From: Alphaproteobacteria bacterium HGW-Alphaproteobacteria-7
GTDB lineage: Bacteria > Pseudomonadota > Alphaproteobacteria > Sphingomonadales > Sphingomonadaceae
Reading direction: 5' to 3'
NCBI GenBank assembly: GCA_002842735.1
Contig: PHEB01000006.1
Location: forward strand, 62,001-126,000
DNA: 64,000 bases
In this document: positions 54,291 through 63,332 of the stretch, in pieces
Layout of the letters: every line of letters starts with the position of its first letter
Numbering within the stretch: the first letter of the stretch is position 1
Notes under the pieces: model-generated
Database searches by the model: none
What the model was told of the DNA's origin: nothing
What the model saw: only the letters and a program-made list of their open reading frames with translations
Program-made: the position numbers and the translations under genes

Positions 54291-55241
54291 ATGGGCGAAG
54301 AAACGATGGACCTTGCCGCCGACCAAGCTGTCGAGGCGATCCTGCGGGATGAACTCGCGCGCGAAGACCGCGCGGCGGCGGCGGTCGTCCCAGTGCTGCG
54401 GCATCTGCTCGCCAGTGACGCCCAAGCGCTGGTGAGCGACGCGATTCTTGCACGGGTGCGCGGCATGGTTGTGGATTGCGCGGCACAATTGCTAGCCGCG
54501 ATGGCCGGACGTGATCCCTCCGCTCGTTCGACATCGCTGGCCGATCCGGCGATGCTTGATTTCTGGGCCGAGCGCTTGATGCGTGACGAGCCGCTGCTCA
54601 ACTTCTGCCATGCGCTTGCCAATGAAGGCCTGCTTGCGGAAAAGTTCCAGCTGCGCCGTGCCATCGACCCGGTGCTCAGCCCGCTATTGCAGGAACTGAT
54701 CGCGTCTGATGACCCCGCGATCGCCAGTCTGGCGATGAGCGCGCTCGCCGCGCAGTCGCGCTTTATCCAGAGCCAGCGCCGGATGGAGTTGCCCTTGGGC
54801 GAACTTCCGGCCGAGCTTTTCCATGCGGTGATCGCGATTGGCCTGCGCCATGCGGCCGATGATACGGCGCGCGCCGCGCTCGAACGGGTGCCGCTGCGTT
54901 ATGATGAGGCCGCCAGTCGGCTCGGCCTGCTCGCGCGTCTTGTCGCGGCGATGCGGCGCGGGGCGGTGGCGGCAATGGCGATAGACCACGCCGGGCTTGC
55001 CTTGTTCGCAAGCGCGCTGGCTACGCAAACCCGCCAGTCGCGAGAATCGGTGGTGCTGGCCTGTCACGAAGGGCAGGGCGCGCGGCTAGCCCTGGCATTG
55101 CGATCGGCCGGGCTTTCCTTGCCTGAGATCGAACGGCAATATCTGCTGGTTGAGCCTGCCGCTCGGATGTCGCGCGCGATTGCCACGCTATCGCCAGAAC
55201 ACGCAGCGACCATGCTGGCGGCAAGCAGAGCGGCATCATGA
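54291..55241 (+). CDS. Helical DUF2336-like protein
   Basis: A 316-residue, almost wholly helical soluble protein without signal peptide. The region TQTRQSRESVVLACHEGQGARLALALRSAGLS and the ordered helix repeats resemble DUF2336-type proteins of alphaproteobacteria, some linked to signalling; the match is by eye and tentative. The likely ATG is 54291, with 54306 as alternative. The stop overlaps the kinase-like gene (ATGA at 55238-55241), so the two proteins are probably made together. Confidence 0.6.
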   Translation: MGEETMDLAADQAVEAILRDELAREDRAAAAVVPVLRHLLASDAQALVSDAILARVRGMVVDCAAQLLAAMAGRDPSARSTSLADPAMLDFWAERLMRDEPLLNFCHALANEGLLAEKFQLRRAIDPVLSPLLQELIASDDPAIASLAMSALAAQSRFIQSQRRMELPLGELPAELFHAVIAIGLRHAADDTARAALERVPLRYDEAASRLGLLARLVAAMRRGAVAAMAIDHAGLALFASALATQTRQSRESVVLACHEGQGARLALALRSAGLSLPEIERQYLLVEPAARMSRAIATLSPEHAATMLAASRAAS

Positions 55242-56644
55242 ACACCATTGACCGGCACGACAATCTGCTGGGTACCTGCGGGTTCACCGATGCGCACGAC
55301 CGCTTGTTGAGCGCTGATGAGCAGTTGGCTGAATTGCAGGAGCGCTGCGGCGGCGATCTGCCGGGAACGCTGGCAATCCCCGAATTGCTGGAACTGGTGC
55401 GGCAATCGCGCCGCATGGGGCTGCGCATCGCGCGCAGTTTCAGTGCCTTTGATGGCGATGCCATGATCTCCGGGTTTGCGCGAATTCATCCGCTAACCGA
55501 AACTGATGGCGGCGGGTGCGAGGTGCTGATCGAAAATTGGCAGCGCAGCGCACTGGCTCCGCCGAGCAACCGTGAATTTGCCGAAAAGATTGATGCGATT
55601 GATCGCGCCACTGCGGAAGTGACCGCGCGGCTCGATGCAAGCCAGCGCGTGCAGGTGCTCAGCGCAATTGCACCCGATGCGGCGGACTTGCAGGCAGCGG
55701 CGACAGCGCAGCCCGGGGCGGTTTGGAGCGACTTGGTCAATCTCAGCGCGGTCAGCCACCATCAACCGTTGCACTGGCGGCTGCTCGATGGCGCACACTG
55801 CGGTTTTGACGGATCGCAGCGGCATTGGCGTATCCGGTTGATCCCGCTGGGGCCTGATACTCATAATCCTGTTGGGTTTGAACTGCTGCTGATCGCGGAT
55901 GAGCCGTTGATCACCGTTCCTTCGGACGAAGGGGATCAAGCAGACACTGACGATAGCGCTCCGACCCGACTGATCGGCACCGCGCTCACCCCGGTGCTGC
56001 GCCAACCGATTGCACGGATCATCGCGAATGCCGAAACGATCCGTGCGCGCCTCGCCGGGCCACTGCGCGACGAATACAGCGAATATGCCGGAACCATCGC
56101 CAGCGCAGGGCAGCATCTTGCAGCGATGCTTGATGATCTGGCCGATCTTGAGGTGGTGGAAACGCCGGGCTTTGTCACCGCGCAGGAGCCAGTTGATCTG
56201 GCCGACGCGGCGTCGCGAGCGGCGGGCATCCTCGGCGTGCGCGCGCAAAACCGCGACATTGTGATCGAAGTGGCTGGCACGCGCGGCGAGGCGGTGGCGA
56301 CCGCCGAATTCCGACGCGTGCTGCAAATCCTCATCAATCTGATCGGCAATGCGATTACCTATTCGCCGGTGGGCAGCACGGTGCGGATCACCGTCGGGCC
56401 TGCGGGTGAGGGGCGTGTCGGTGTTACCGTGGCGGACGAAGGCCCCGGTGTTACGCCTGATCAGGCAGAGCGCATTTTTGACAAGTTCGAACGGCTTGGC
56501 CGCGACAGCGATGGCGGCAAGGACAAGGGATCAGGCCTCGGCCTGTTCATCTCGCGCCGCCTCGCCGAAGCGATGGATGGCAGCCTGACGGTCGAAAGTG
56601 CCGCAGGGGGCGGGGCGCTGTTCAGGCTTGAACTGCCCGCGTAA
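55238..56644 (+). CDS. Sensor histidine kinase-like protein with degenerate H-box
   Basis: A 468-residue soluble protein. A PAS-like stretch (about 160-225) precedes the dimerisation region. Where a kinase has S-H-E-L-R-T-P-L, this reads T-P-V-L-R-Q-P-I (251-258), so the phosphoacceptor His is Pro252 and the next Glu is Val. The ATP-binding domain is intact: N-box LINLIGNAITYSP (366-377), G1 ADEGPGV (399-405), F-box IFDKFERL, G2 KGSGLGLFISRRLAEAMDG (430-448). It may bind ATP but should not autophosphorylate at the usual site, as with DivL-type kinases that act as sensors or scaffolds. No response regulator is adjacent. Confidence 0.8.
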   Translation: MNTIDRHDNLLGTCGFTDAHDRLLSADEQLAELQERCGGDLPGTLAIPELLELVRQSRRMGLRIARSFSAFDGDAMISGFARIHPLTETDGGGCEVLIENWQRSALAPPSNREFAEKIDAIDRATAEVTARLDASQRVQVLSAIAPDAADLQAAATAQPGAVWSDLVNLSAVSHHQPLHWRLLDGAHCGFDGSQRHWRIRLIPLGPDTHNPVGFELLLIADEPLITVPSDEGDQADTDDSAPTRLIGTALTPVLRQPIARIIANAETIRARLAGPLRDEYSEYAGTIASAGQHLAAMLDDLADLEVVETPGFVTAQEPVDLADAASRAAGILGVRAQNRDIVIEVAGTRGEAVATAEFRRVLQILINLIGNAITYSPVGSTVRITVGPAGEGRVGVTVADEGPGVTPDQAERIFDKFERLGRDSDGGKDKGSGLGLFISRRLAEAMDGSLTVESAAGGGALFRLELPA

Positions 56645-56667
56645 TAGCCGCCCCGACTGCCGTAGCC

Positions 56668-57954
56668 TCAGCGCTTATCGAGCGGAATGTAATCGCGCTG
56701 GGTCGGCCCGGTGTAAAGCTGACGCGGGCGGCCGATTTTCTGGCCGGGATCGCTGATCATTTCGTTCCACTGCGCGACCCAGCCGACGGTGCGGGCAAGC
56801 GCGAACAAGGCGGTAAACATCGTGGTCGGGAACCCGATCGCCGAAAGGATGATGCCCGAATAGAAATCGACGTTCGGGAACAGCTTCTTTTCAATGAAAT
56901 AGGGATCATTGAGCGCCAGTTCTTCCAGCCGCAGCGCGGTTTCGAACAGCGGATCGGTGACCTTCAGCGCATCGAACACTTCGCGCACGGTCTTTTGCAT
57001 CACCGTCGCACGCGGGTCGTAATTTTTGTACACGCGGTGGCCAAAGCCCATCAGGCGGAAGGGATCGTTCTTGTCCTTGGCGCGCTCGATATAATGCGGG
57101 ATCTTGTCGGGCGTGCCGATTTCCTTGAGCATGTTGAGCGCCGCTTCGTTGGCACCGCCATGTGCCGGGCCCCACAGGCAGGCGATGCCAGCCGCGATGC
57201 AGGCAAACGGGTTTGCTCCCGATGAACCGGCGAGCCGCACAGTCGACGTCGAGGCGTTCTGTTCGTGGTCGGCGTGGAGGATGAAAATCCGGTCCATCGC
57301 GCGTTCCACCGCCGGGATCACCTCGTATTCCTCAGCAGGCACGCCAAAGGTCATCCGCAGGAAGTTTCCGGTGTAAGACAGCTTGTTATCCGGATACACG
57401 AAAGGCTGACCGACCGAATATTTATACGCCATCGCCGCGATTGTCGGCATCTTGGCGATCAGCCGGTGCGAACTGATAGTGCGGTGTTCGGGATCGGAAA
57501 TGTCGGTGCTGTCATGATAGAACGCCGACAGCGCGCCAACCACGCCGCACATGATCGCCATCGGGTGCGCATCGCGGCGGAACCCGCGATAAAACGTCAT
57601 CAGCTGTTCATGCAGCATGGTGTGGCGGGTGATGGTGTAGGTAAAATCGTCGAGGGCTTCCTTGCTCGGCAATTCGCCATTGAGCAGCAGGTAGCTGACT
57701 TCCATGAAGCTGGAATCCTCGGCCAGTTGGCCAATCGGATAGCCGCGGTGCAGCAACACGCCTTCGTCACCATCAATATAGGTTAGCGCGCTTTCGCAGC
57801 TGGCGGTTGAGGTGAAGCCGGGGTCGAAAGTGAATGCGCCAGTCTGCGCATACAGCTTGCGGATGTCGATCACGTCCGGGCCGGTGCTGCCTTCGAGCAC
57901 ATTATATTCGAGCGATTTTCCGCCCAGCTCGAGTTTCGCCAGCTTGTCTGCCAC
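56668..57954 (-). CDS. gltA: Citrate synthase
   Basis: A 428-residue type II citrate synthase. The active-site region [21 protein letters not shown] contains one catalytic His, [15 protein letters not shown] the second His and the following region the Asp. It condenses oxaloacetate and acetyl-CoA in the TCA cycle. The start is GTG at 57954, with AGGAG seven bases upstream, giving [14 protein letters not shown]; the ATG at 57972 lies in that leader and is less likely. gltX follows upstream on the same strand. Confidence 0.95.
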   Translation of the reverse strand: MADKLAKLELGGKSLEYNVLEGSTGPDVIDIRKLYAQTGAFTFDPGFTSTASCESALTYIDGDEGVLLHRGYPIGQLAEDSSFMEVSYLLLNGELPSKEALDDFTYTITRHTMLHEQLMTFYRGFRRDAHPMAIMCGVVGALSAFYHDSTDISDPEHRTISSHRLIAKMPTIAAMAYKYSVGQPFVYPDNKLSYTGNFLRMTFGVPAEEYEVIPAVERAMDRIFILHADHEQNASTSTVRLAGSSGANPFACIAAGIACLWGPAHGGANEAALNMLKEIGTPDKIPHYIERAKDKNDPFRLMGFGHRVYKNYDPRATVMQKTVREVFDALKVTDPLFETALRLEELALNDPYFIEKKLFPNVDFYSGIILSAIGFPTTMFTALFALARTVGWVAQWNEMISDPGQKIGRPRQLYTGPTQRDYIPLDKR

Positions 57955-57995
57955 GATCAGTCTCCTGTTCAAATTGCCTGCCCTTGCCGTCGCTC

Positions 57996-59432
57996 TTACG
58001 CAGCCTGTGCGTCGAGCCGGGCCAGAGCCTCATCCCGTCCCAAAAGGACCAGCACATCGAAAATACCGGGTGAAGTGGTCGTCCCGGTCAGCGCCGCGCG
58101 CATTGGCTGCGCCAGCTTGCCAAGGCCCAATTCCTGTTCCTCAGCCAGCGCCTTCGTAGTGGCTTCGAGCGCCGCGCTTGTCCAGTCGTTTTCCGCGCTA
58201 AGGCGGTCGTAAATCTTTCGCAGGATTGCGCGGGCATCGTCTTCCAGCAATTTGGCAGCCTTTTCGGTGATTTCCAGCGGTCGGGAGGCGAACAGAAAAC
58301 CTGCACCTTCAACGATTTCACCTAGGTTCTTCGCACGCACTTTCAGCACTGGCATGGCGCGCGTCAGGAGGGCTTCGTCGGCATTTTCGCCAATCCGTGC
58401 AGCCACTAGCGCCGCCAACCGCGCATCATCGGCTTCGCGCAGGTAATGACCGTTAAGGTTTTCGAGCTTCTTGAGGTCAAATCGCGACGGGCTTTTGCCC
58501 ACACCGTCAAGGTCGAACAACGCAACCGCTTCATCCCGCGTGATTTCTTCGCGGTCGCCGTGGCCCCAGCCCAGTCGCAACAGGTAATTGAACAGCGCTT
58601 CGGGCAGTATACCGAATTCATCGCGATAGGCCTCAACGCCTAGCGCGCCGTGCCGCTTTGACAATTTCGCCCCGTCCGATCCGTGGATCAGCGGAATGTG
58701 GGCATAGACCGGATCGGGCCAATTGCCCTCGATCGCGTTCATCGCGCGAATGATCGGCAGTTGGCGGAAGGCGTTGTTGAAGTGATCGTCGCCGCGGATC
58801 ACATGGGTTACGCCCATGTCATGATCGTCGACCGGGGCGGCAAGCATATAGGTGGGCGTGCCGTCCGCGCGCAGGATGATGAAGTCGTCGATTTCGGCAT
58901 TGTTGACTGCAACGCGGCCCTGAACGCGATCATTGATGATGGTTTCGCCTTCGACCGGGGCCTTGATCCGTATGGTAAAGGGCGCGCCTTCGGGCGCTTC
59001 GGCGGGATCGCGGTCGCGCCAGCGTCCGTCGTAGCGCAGCGGCTTTTTCTGGGCGCGCTGTTCCTCGCGCATGGTTTCGAGTTCTTGCGGGGTGGCGAAG
59101 CACTTGTAAGCATGACCTGCCTCAAGCAGCTTCCACGCGATTTCCGCATGGCGTTCGGCCTGATCTGACTGGAATACCGGCGGTGCATCGTAATCGAGGC
59201 CAAGCCAATCCAACCCCTCGATAATCGCATCAATCGCGTCCTGCGTTGACCGCTTGCGGTCGGTATCCTCGATCCGCAGCAACGTGCGCCCGCCGTGGTG
59301 GCGGGCATAGAGCCAGTTGAACAGCGCGGTGCGCGCGCCGCCAATATGCAGATAACCTGTGGGCGATGGTGCGAAGCGGGTAACTACCTCAGCCGCGGTG
59401 GCTTTGCCGCCAATGCTGCTTTCGCTTGCCAT
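57996..59432 (-). CDS. gltX: Glutamyl-tRNA synthetase
   Basis: A 478-residue class I aminoacyl-tRNA synthetase. HIGH-like motif: [25 protein letters not shown]-like motif: [12 protein letters not shown]. The catalytic domain also shows [11 protein letters not shown] and [16 protein letters not shown]. The C-terminal anticodon-binding part is of normal length. Possibly able to charge tRNA-Gln as well, as in most alphaproteobacteria. It diverges from comEC across 63 bases. Confidence 0.95.
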   Translation of the reverse strand: MASESSIGGKATAAEVVTRFAPSPTGYLHIGGARTALFNWLYARHHGGRTLLRIEDTDRKRSTQDAIDAIIEGLDWLGLDYDAPPVFQSDQAERHAEIAWKLLEAGHAYKCFATPQELETMREEQRAQKKPLRYDGRWRDRDPAEAPEGAPFTIRIKAPVEGETIINDRVQGRVAVNNAEIDDFIILRADGTPTYMLAAPVDDHDMGVTHVIRGDDHFNNAFRQLPIIRAMNAIEGNWPDPVYAHIPLIHGSDGAKLSKRHGALGVEAYRDEFGILPEALFNYLLRLGWGHGDREEITRDEAVALFDLDGVGKSPSRFDLKKLENLNGHYLREADDARLAALVAARIGENADEALLTRAMPVLKVRAKNLGEIVEGAGFLFASRPLEITEKAAKLLEDDARAILRKIYDRLSAENDWTSAALEATTKALAEEQELGLGKLAQPMRAALTGTTTSPGIFDVLVLLGRDEALARLDAQAA

Positions 59433-59495
59433 GAGCTATCAATTCCTGTTCACTTTGAGCGGCTTGGCGAGAGGGGCCGGTCAGGGGACAAGCCG

Positions 59496-61784
59496 ATGCG
59501 CGATGTGCCGATCATTCCTATGGGAGACGATCCAGGCGGCAGCAATGCCGCTGGCGGAGCAATGCCGCGCCCTTGGCAAACCACGGGGCGAATGTCCAGC
59601 GTCTGGGGCTGGCAGGGCGGGGCGATCGGACCGCGTCTGGCCGATGCCACCGAGGCGTTTCTTGCCCGCGCCGGGTTTGACCGCGCGCCGTGGCTGACGG
59701 TGATTTTCGCCGGGGGGATCGGCACGTGGTTCGTCCTGCCGGAAATGTGGCAATGGTGTGCGGCCATCGCGATCGGGGTGGGAGCAGCGGTGGCGGCGTT
59801 CGCGCTATGGCCAATTGGCAGCGCCGCGGACGAACATCGCGCGCATCTACGGCTTGCGGTTGTGACTGGCAGCTTGGTGTTCGCTTTTGGAGTCGCGGTG
59901 ATCTGGGCGCGTTCGGAAATGGTCGGTGCCGAACCGATTGCCCGGCCTGTGGTGGAGCAATTGCACGGCCATGTGCTCGAACGCGAAGACCAACCTGCTG
60001 ATGGACGGCTGCGATTGACGCTGGCGGTGCGCGATTTTGGAACGGGCGCCGCGCGCAAGGTCAGGATCAACGTCCCGCTTACGGCGTTTGGTGACGGTGG
60101 TGTGCCGTCTGGCCTGGCCGAAGGCGCGGTGGTGAGGCTGCGCGCGCGATTGATGCCGCCTGCCAGCCCGATGCTCCCCGGTAGCTATGATTTTGCCCGC
60201 GCAGCGTGGTTCAAGGGGCTGGCGGCCACTGGCACGATGGTCGGCCCGCTCGAAACCATTAGCCCGGCGCCAGAGGCAGGCGGGATTGCCAGTGCCCAAC
60301 GCTGGCTTGCCGCGCACGTTCGCGCGCGGGTGGATGGATCGGCGGGAGCGATTGCGGCGGCCTTTGCCAGTGGTGACCGTGGCAGCATTACCGAGGCCGA
60401 TGAGGCAGCGATGCGCGATTCGGGCCTCACCCACTTGCTGTCGATCAGCGGATTGCACGTGAGCGCGGTGATTGCTGCGGCCTATTTCGCGGCGCTGCGA
60501 TTGTTGGCGCTGTGGCCCGCACTGGTGCTCAGGGTTCGGCTGCCGGTGGTGGCAGCTGCGGCGGGGGCGCTTGCCGGAGTGGGGTATACACTGCTTACGG
60601 GGGCAGAGGTGCCGACGGTGCGTAGCTGTGTTGCGGCACTGCTGGTGCTGGGTGCGCTGGCGCTGGGGCGCGAGGCATTGTCGCTCAGAATGGTGGCGGT
60701 GGCGGGCGGGTTTGTGCTGCTGCTGTGGCCGGAAAGCGCCATCGGGCCGAGCTTTCAGATGAGCTTTTCTGCGGTGATCGCGATCATAGCGCTATCCACC
60801 AGCGCACCGGCGCGGGTGTTCCTTGCCGCGCGCGAGGAGCCATGGCTGGCGCGGATCGGGCGGCGGGTGGTGATGCTGTTTGTGACCGGTGTGGTGATCG
60901 AACTGGCGTTGATGCCGATCGTGCTGTTTCACTTCCATCGCGCAGGTTTCTATGGCGCGGCGGCGAACATTTTCGCCATTCCGCTGGTGACTTTTATCTC
61001 GATGCCCCTGATCGCACTGGGGTTGTTGCTCGATCTGGTAGGGTTGGGCGCGCCATGCTGGTGGTTGGCGCAGCAATCGCTCGACCTGTTGCTCTGGATC
61101 GCGCATTTCACTGCCGATCAGCCCGGAGCGGTCAAGTTGATGCCGCAGCTCGGCGGAGTGACGACGGGGCTGTTTGTGATCGGTGGGTTGTGGCTGGCGC
61201 TGTGGAAGGGACGGGCGCGGCTTTTGGGATTTGGCCTGGTGATGGCGGCGACCATCCTTGCTGCGGCTACTCCGATTCCCGATTTGTTGGTGGCGGGCGA
61301 TGGGCAGCAGGTCGGCATCACCATGACTGGCCCTGATGGGCAGCGCCACTTGCTGTCCTTGCGCGATAGCCGTTCGTCCTTCACCCGCGATAATCTGATG
61401 CAGCTTTCCGGGGTGAAGGCTGAGCCGGTGCCGCTGGCCGAATGGCCGCAAGCGCGCTGTTCCTCGGCGTTCTGCACGGTGACGATCGACCGGGGCGGGC
61501 GGGACTGGGTGATCCTGCTGGGGCGGGGGCGCACGCAGGTGGAGGAGCGCGCCTTAGCGGCCGCCTGCGCCGAGGTCGACATCGTCATTGCCGAGCGGTT
61601 CTTGCCGCGATCCTGCCGCCCGCGTTGGCTCAAGGCAGATCGGCGGATGCTGGAGCGCAGCGGCGGGCTTTCAATCTACCTTGCTGAAGAACGCATCACT
61701 AGTGTGGGCGAAAGTCAGGGGCAGCATGGTTGGTGGAAGGGGGCGACGGATCAGCGGAGTAAGGGAGGGTCAAGCCGACCCTAA
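59496..61784 (+). CDS. comEC: ComEC/Rec2-type competence membrane protein
   Basis: A 762-residue DNA-uptake channel protein with many membrane helices. The family core DSGLTHLLSISGLHVSAVIAAAYF is at about 310-333. The N-terminal DUF4131-like part is present (REDQPADGRLRLTLAVRDFG). The C-terminal metallo-beta-lactamase part is short and lacks an HxHxDH motif, so the nuclease-like domain appears degenerate. The start at 59496 has AGGGGA seven bases upstream; the in-frame ATG at 59295 would lie inside the divergent gltX gene. Whether the organism is competent cannot be judged here. Confidence 0.88.
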   Translation: MRDVPIIPMGDDPGGSNAAGGAMPRPWQTTGRMSSVWGWQGGAIGPRLADATEAFLARAGFDRAPWLTVIFAGGIGTWFVLPEMWQWCAAIAIGVGAAVAAFALWPIGSAADEHRAHLRLAVVTGSLVFAFGVAVIWARSEMVGAEPIARPVVEQLHGHVLEREDQPADGRLRLTLAVRDFGTGAARKVRINVPLTAFGDGGVPSGLAEGAVVRLRARLMPPASPMLPGSYDFARAAWFKGLAATGTMVGPLETISPAPEAGGIASAQRWLAAHVRARVDGSAGAIAAAFASGDRGSITEADEAAMRDSGLTHLLSISGLHVSAVIAAAYFAALRLLALWPALVLRVRLPVVAAAAGALAGVGYTLLTGAEVPTVRSCVAALLVLGALALGREALSLRMVAVAGGFVLLLWPESAIGPSFQMSFSAVIAIIALSTSAPARVFLAAREEPWLARIGRRVVMLFVTGVVIELALMPIVLFHFHRAGFYGAAANIFAIPLVTFISMPLIALGLLLDLVGLGAPCWWLAQQSLDLLLWIAHFTADQPGAVKLMPQLGGVTTGLFVIGGLWLALWKGRARLLGFGLVMAATILAAATPIPDLLVAGDGQQVGITMTGPDGQRHLLSLRDSRSSFTRDNLMQLSGVKAEPVPLAEWPQARCSSAFCTVTIDRGGRDWVILLGRGRTQVEERALAAACAEVDIVIAERFLPRSCRPRWLKADRRMLERSGGLSIYLAEERITSVGESQGQHGWWKGATDQRSKGGSSRP

Positions 61785-61835
61785 GCCACCCCAAGGAGGG
61801 GTCTAGAGGGGGTCTAGACCACCCCTAAAGGCCAT
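61785..61835. other. Hairpin-forming GTCTAGA repeats after comEC
   Basis: Between comEC and lexA. AGGGGTCTAGA occurs near 61796-61807, followed by GGGGGTCTAGACC and ACCACCCCT, so a stem such as AGGGG...CCCCT with TCTAGA pairing can form. No T-run follows. It may act as a transcription end for comEC or lexA; no coding potential is seen. Confidence 0.4.
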
Positions 61836-61838
61836 CAT

Positions 61839-61907
61839 GGCGTGAAACATTTAATCGTAACACACTGTAATCAATCAATAAACAGGGCGAAGCCAATGTT
61901 TCACGCC
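61839..61907. repeat. Perfect 13-base inverted repeat around an AT-rich core
   Basis: GGCGTGAAACATT (61839-61851) and AATGTTTCACGCC (61895-61907) are exact reverse complements, separated by 43 bases of AT-rich sequence unlike the region. On the minus strand TTTATT-N17-TACGAT could be a promoter. The arms contain TGTTTCACG, the half-site of the ParB site parS, but in the outward arrangement. The role is unknown. Confidence 0.7.
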
Positions 61908-61960
61908 GATTTTGACTTTTCCAGTCAGCGCGGCGCGCGAATCCCGCACCGCTTCACCAA

Positions 61961-62641
61961 TCAGTGATAGCGCCGCAACAGACCGGCGAGCTTGCCTTGC
62001 ACCTCAACCTCGTCCGCCCGGTAGAACTGCGGATCATAGGCCGCGTTGGCCGGATCGAGGCGCACCTGGCCGCCTTCCTTGCGCAGATATTTGAGCGTCG
62101 CTTCCTCGCCGCGCACCAATGCCACCACAATTTCGCCATCGTGCGCGGTATTGGTGCGCCGCACCAGCGCATAATCGCCATCGAAAATCCCGGCTTCGAC
62201 CATCGAATCGCCCGATACCTCAAGCGCGTAATGTTCGCCCGGGCCGAGCAGTGCGGCGGGCACGGGCAGGGTGTTGTGGCCTTCGAATGCTTCGATCGGG
62301 GCGCCGGCCGCGATCCGCCCATGCAACGGCAGTTCGATCACGTCATTCGCCGCCTCGGGCGCGGCGCGACCTGTTGCCGGAGCCAGCGACACCACATTGT
62401 TGCCAGAAGCCCGCGCCGGTGTGGCATCTTCGGGCTGACGGATCACTTCGAGCGCGCGCGCGCGGTTGGGCAGGCGACGCAGGAACCCGCGTTCTTCGAG
62501 TGCGGAAATCAAACGGTGCACGCCCGACTTGCTTTTCAAGTCGAGCGCTTCCTTCATTTCTTCGAAACTCGGCGAGATCCCGGTTTCCTCCAGCCGTTGC
62601 TGGATAAAGCGGATCAGTTCGTGCTGTTTGGCGGTCAGCAT
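61961..62641 (-). CDS. lexA: LexA repressor
   Basis: A 226-residue SOS repressor/autoprotease. N-terminal winged helix: [25 protein letters not shown]. Self-cleavage site: Ala112-Gly113 in GRIAAGAP. Catalytic Ser146 in VSGDSM and Lys184 in ATLKYL. The start at 62641 has AAGGGAG at nine bases. Cleaved upon RecA activation by DNA damage. A GTTC-N7-GTTC operator lies upstream, consistent with autoregulation. Confidence 0.96.
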   Translation of the reverse strand: MLTAKQHELIRFIQQRLEETGISPSFEEMKEALDLKSKSGVHRLISALEERGFLRRLPNRARALEVIRQPEDATPARASGNNVVSLAPATGRAAPEAANDVIELPLHGRIAAGAPIEAFEGHNTLPVPAALLGPGEHYALEVSGDSMVEAGIFDGDYALVRRTNTAHDGEIVVALVRGEEATLKYLRKEGGQVRLDPANAAYDPQFYRADEVEVQGKLAGLLRRYH

Positions 62642-62762
62642 TGATCAAAACTCCCTTGGTCGCATTCACGGCCTGCCGTTGCGGCGGGTCATGCCCATCC
62701 CTTGTGTGCGCCAAGAGGCACCGATTGGTGCGTTGCCTGCACGCCCCGTCCATCAATAAGGT

Positions 62763-62777
62763 GAACGAATAAGGAAC
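62763..62777 (-). promoter_or_regulatory. LexA (SOS) box upstream of lexA
   Basis: On the + strand GAAC-gaataag-GAAC, i.e. GTTC-N7-GTTC on the lexA strand, exactly the alphaproteobacterial SOS-box consensus. It is 122 bases upstream of the lexA start codon and 82 bases before the moaC end. Confidence 0.85.
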
Positions 62778-62858
62778 AATTAGGCAACCATAAGAACAGA
62801 GTCAAGCGCGCCGCGCGCCAAATCCGCGCAATTCAGCCATTTTGGAGGTGATGCGCAA

Positions 62859-63332
62859 TCATACCGCGGCCTTCCAATCACCCGATTTGCCGCCGGTCTT
62901 TTCGATCACGCGCACTTCGCCGATCATCATGGCCTTATCAATCGCCTTGGCCATGTCGTAGATCGTCAGCAGCGCGACGCTGACCGCGACCATCGCCTCC
63001 ATCTCAACGCCCGTACGCCCGGTGAGCGCGGCGGTGGCGGTGGCGCGGATGGCGTCTGTTTCGTAGTGGAAATCGACCGTCACCGCCTCCAGACCCAACG
63101 GGTGGCACAGCGGGATCAAATCGCCGGTGCGTTTGGCCGCCATGATCCCCGCAATGCGCGCGGCGGATAGCACATCGCCCTTGGGCGCATTGCCCGCGCG
63201 GATCGCGGCGAGCGCGTCTGCCGACATGGCGATGCGCCCCGATGCGACAGCCCGGCGGCGCGTTTCCGCCTTGCCGCCAACATCAACCATCCGCGCTGCG
63301 CCGCTATCATCGAGGTGGGTAAGGCCGTTCAT
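62859..63332 (-). CDS. moaC: Cyclic pyranopterin monophosphate synthase accessory protein
   Basis: A 157-residue MoaC with the family blocks [50 protein letters not shown] and [20 protein letters not shown]. It acts in the second half of molybdopterin precursor synthesis. The ATG overlaps the trpC stop (ATGA at 63329-63332), so it is coupled to the trp operon. In related genomes moeA often sits between moaC and lexA; here it does not (inference from typical gene order). Confidence 0.93.
   Translation of the reverse strand: MNGLTHLDDSGAARMVDVGGKAETRRRAVASGRIAMSADALAAIRAGNAPKGDVLSAARIAGIMAAKRTGDLIPLCHPLGLEAVTVDFHYETDAIRATATAALTGRTGVEMEAMVAVSVALLTIYDMAKAIDKAMMIGEVRVIEKTGGKSGDWKAAV

Noticed and set aside
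61839..61907. parS centromere site
   Set aside because: Only half-sites TGTTTCACG are present, arranged outward and 43 bases apart; the full 16-base palindrome is absent.
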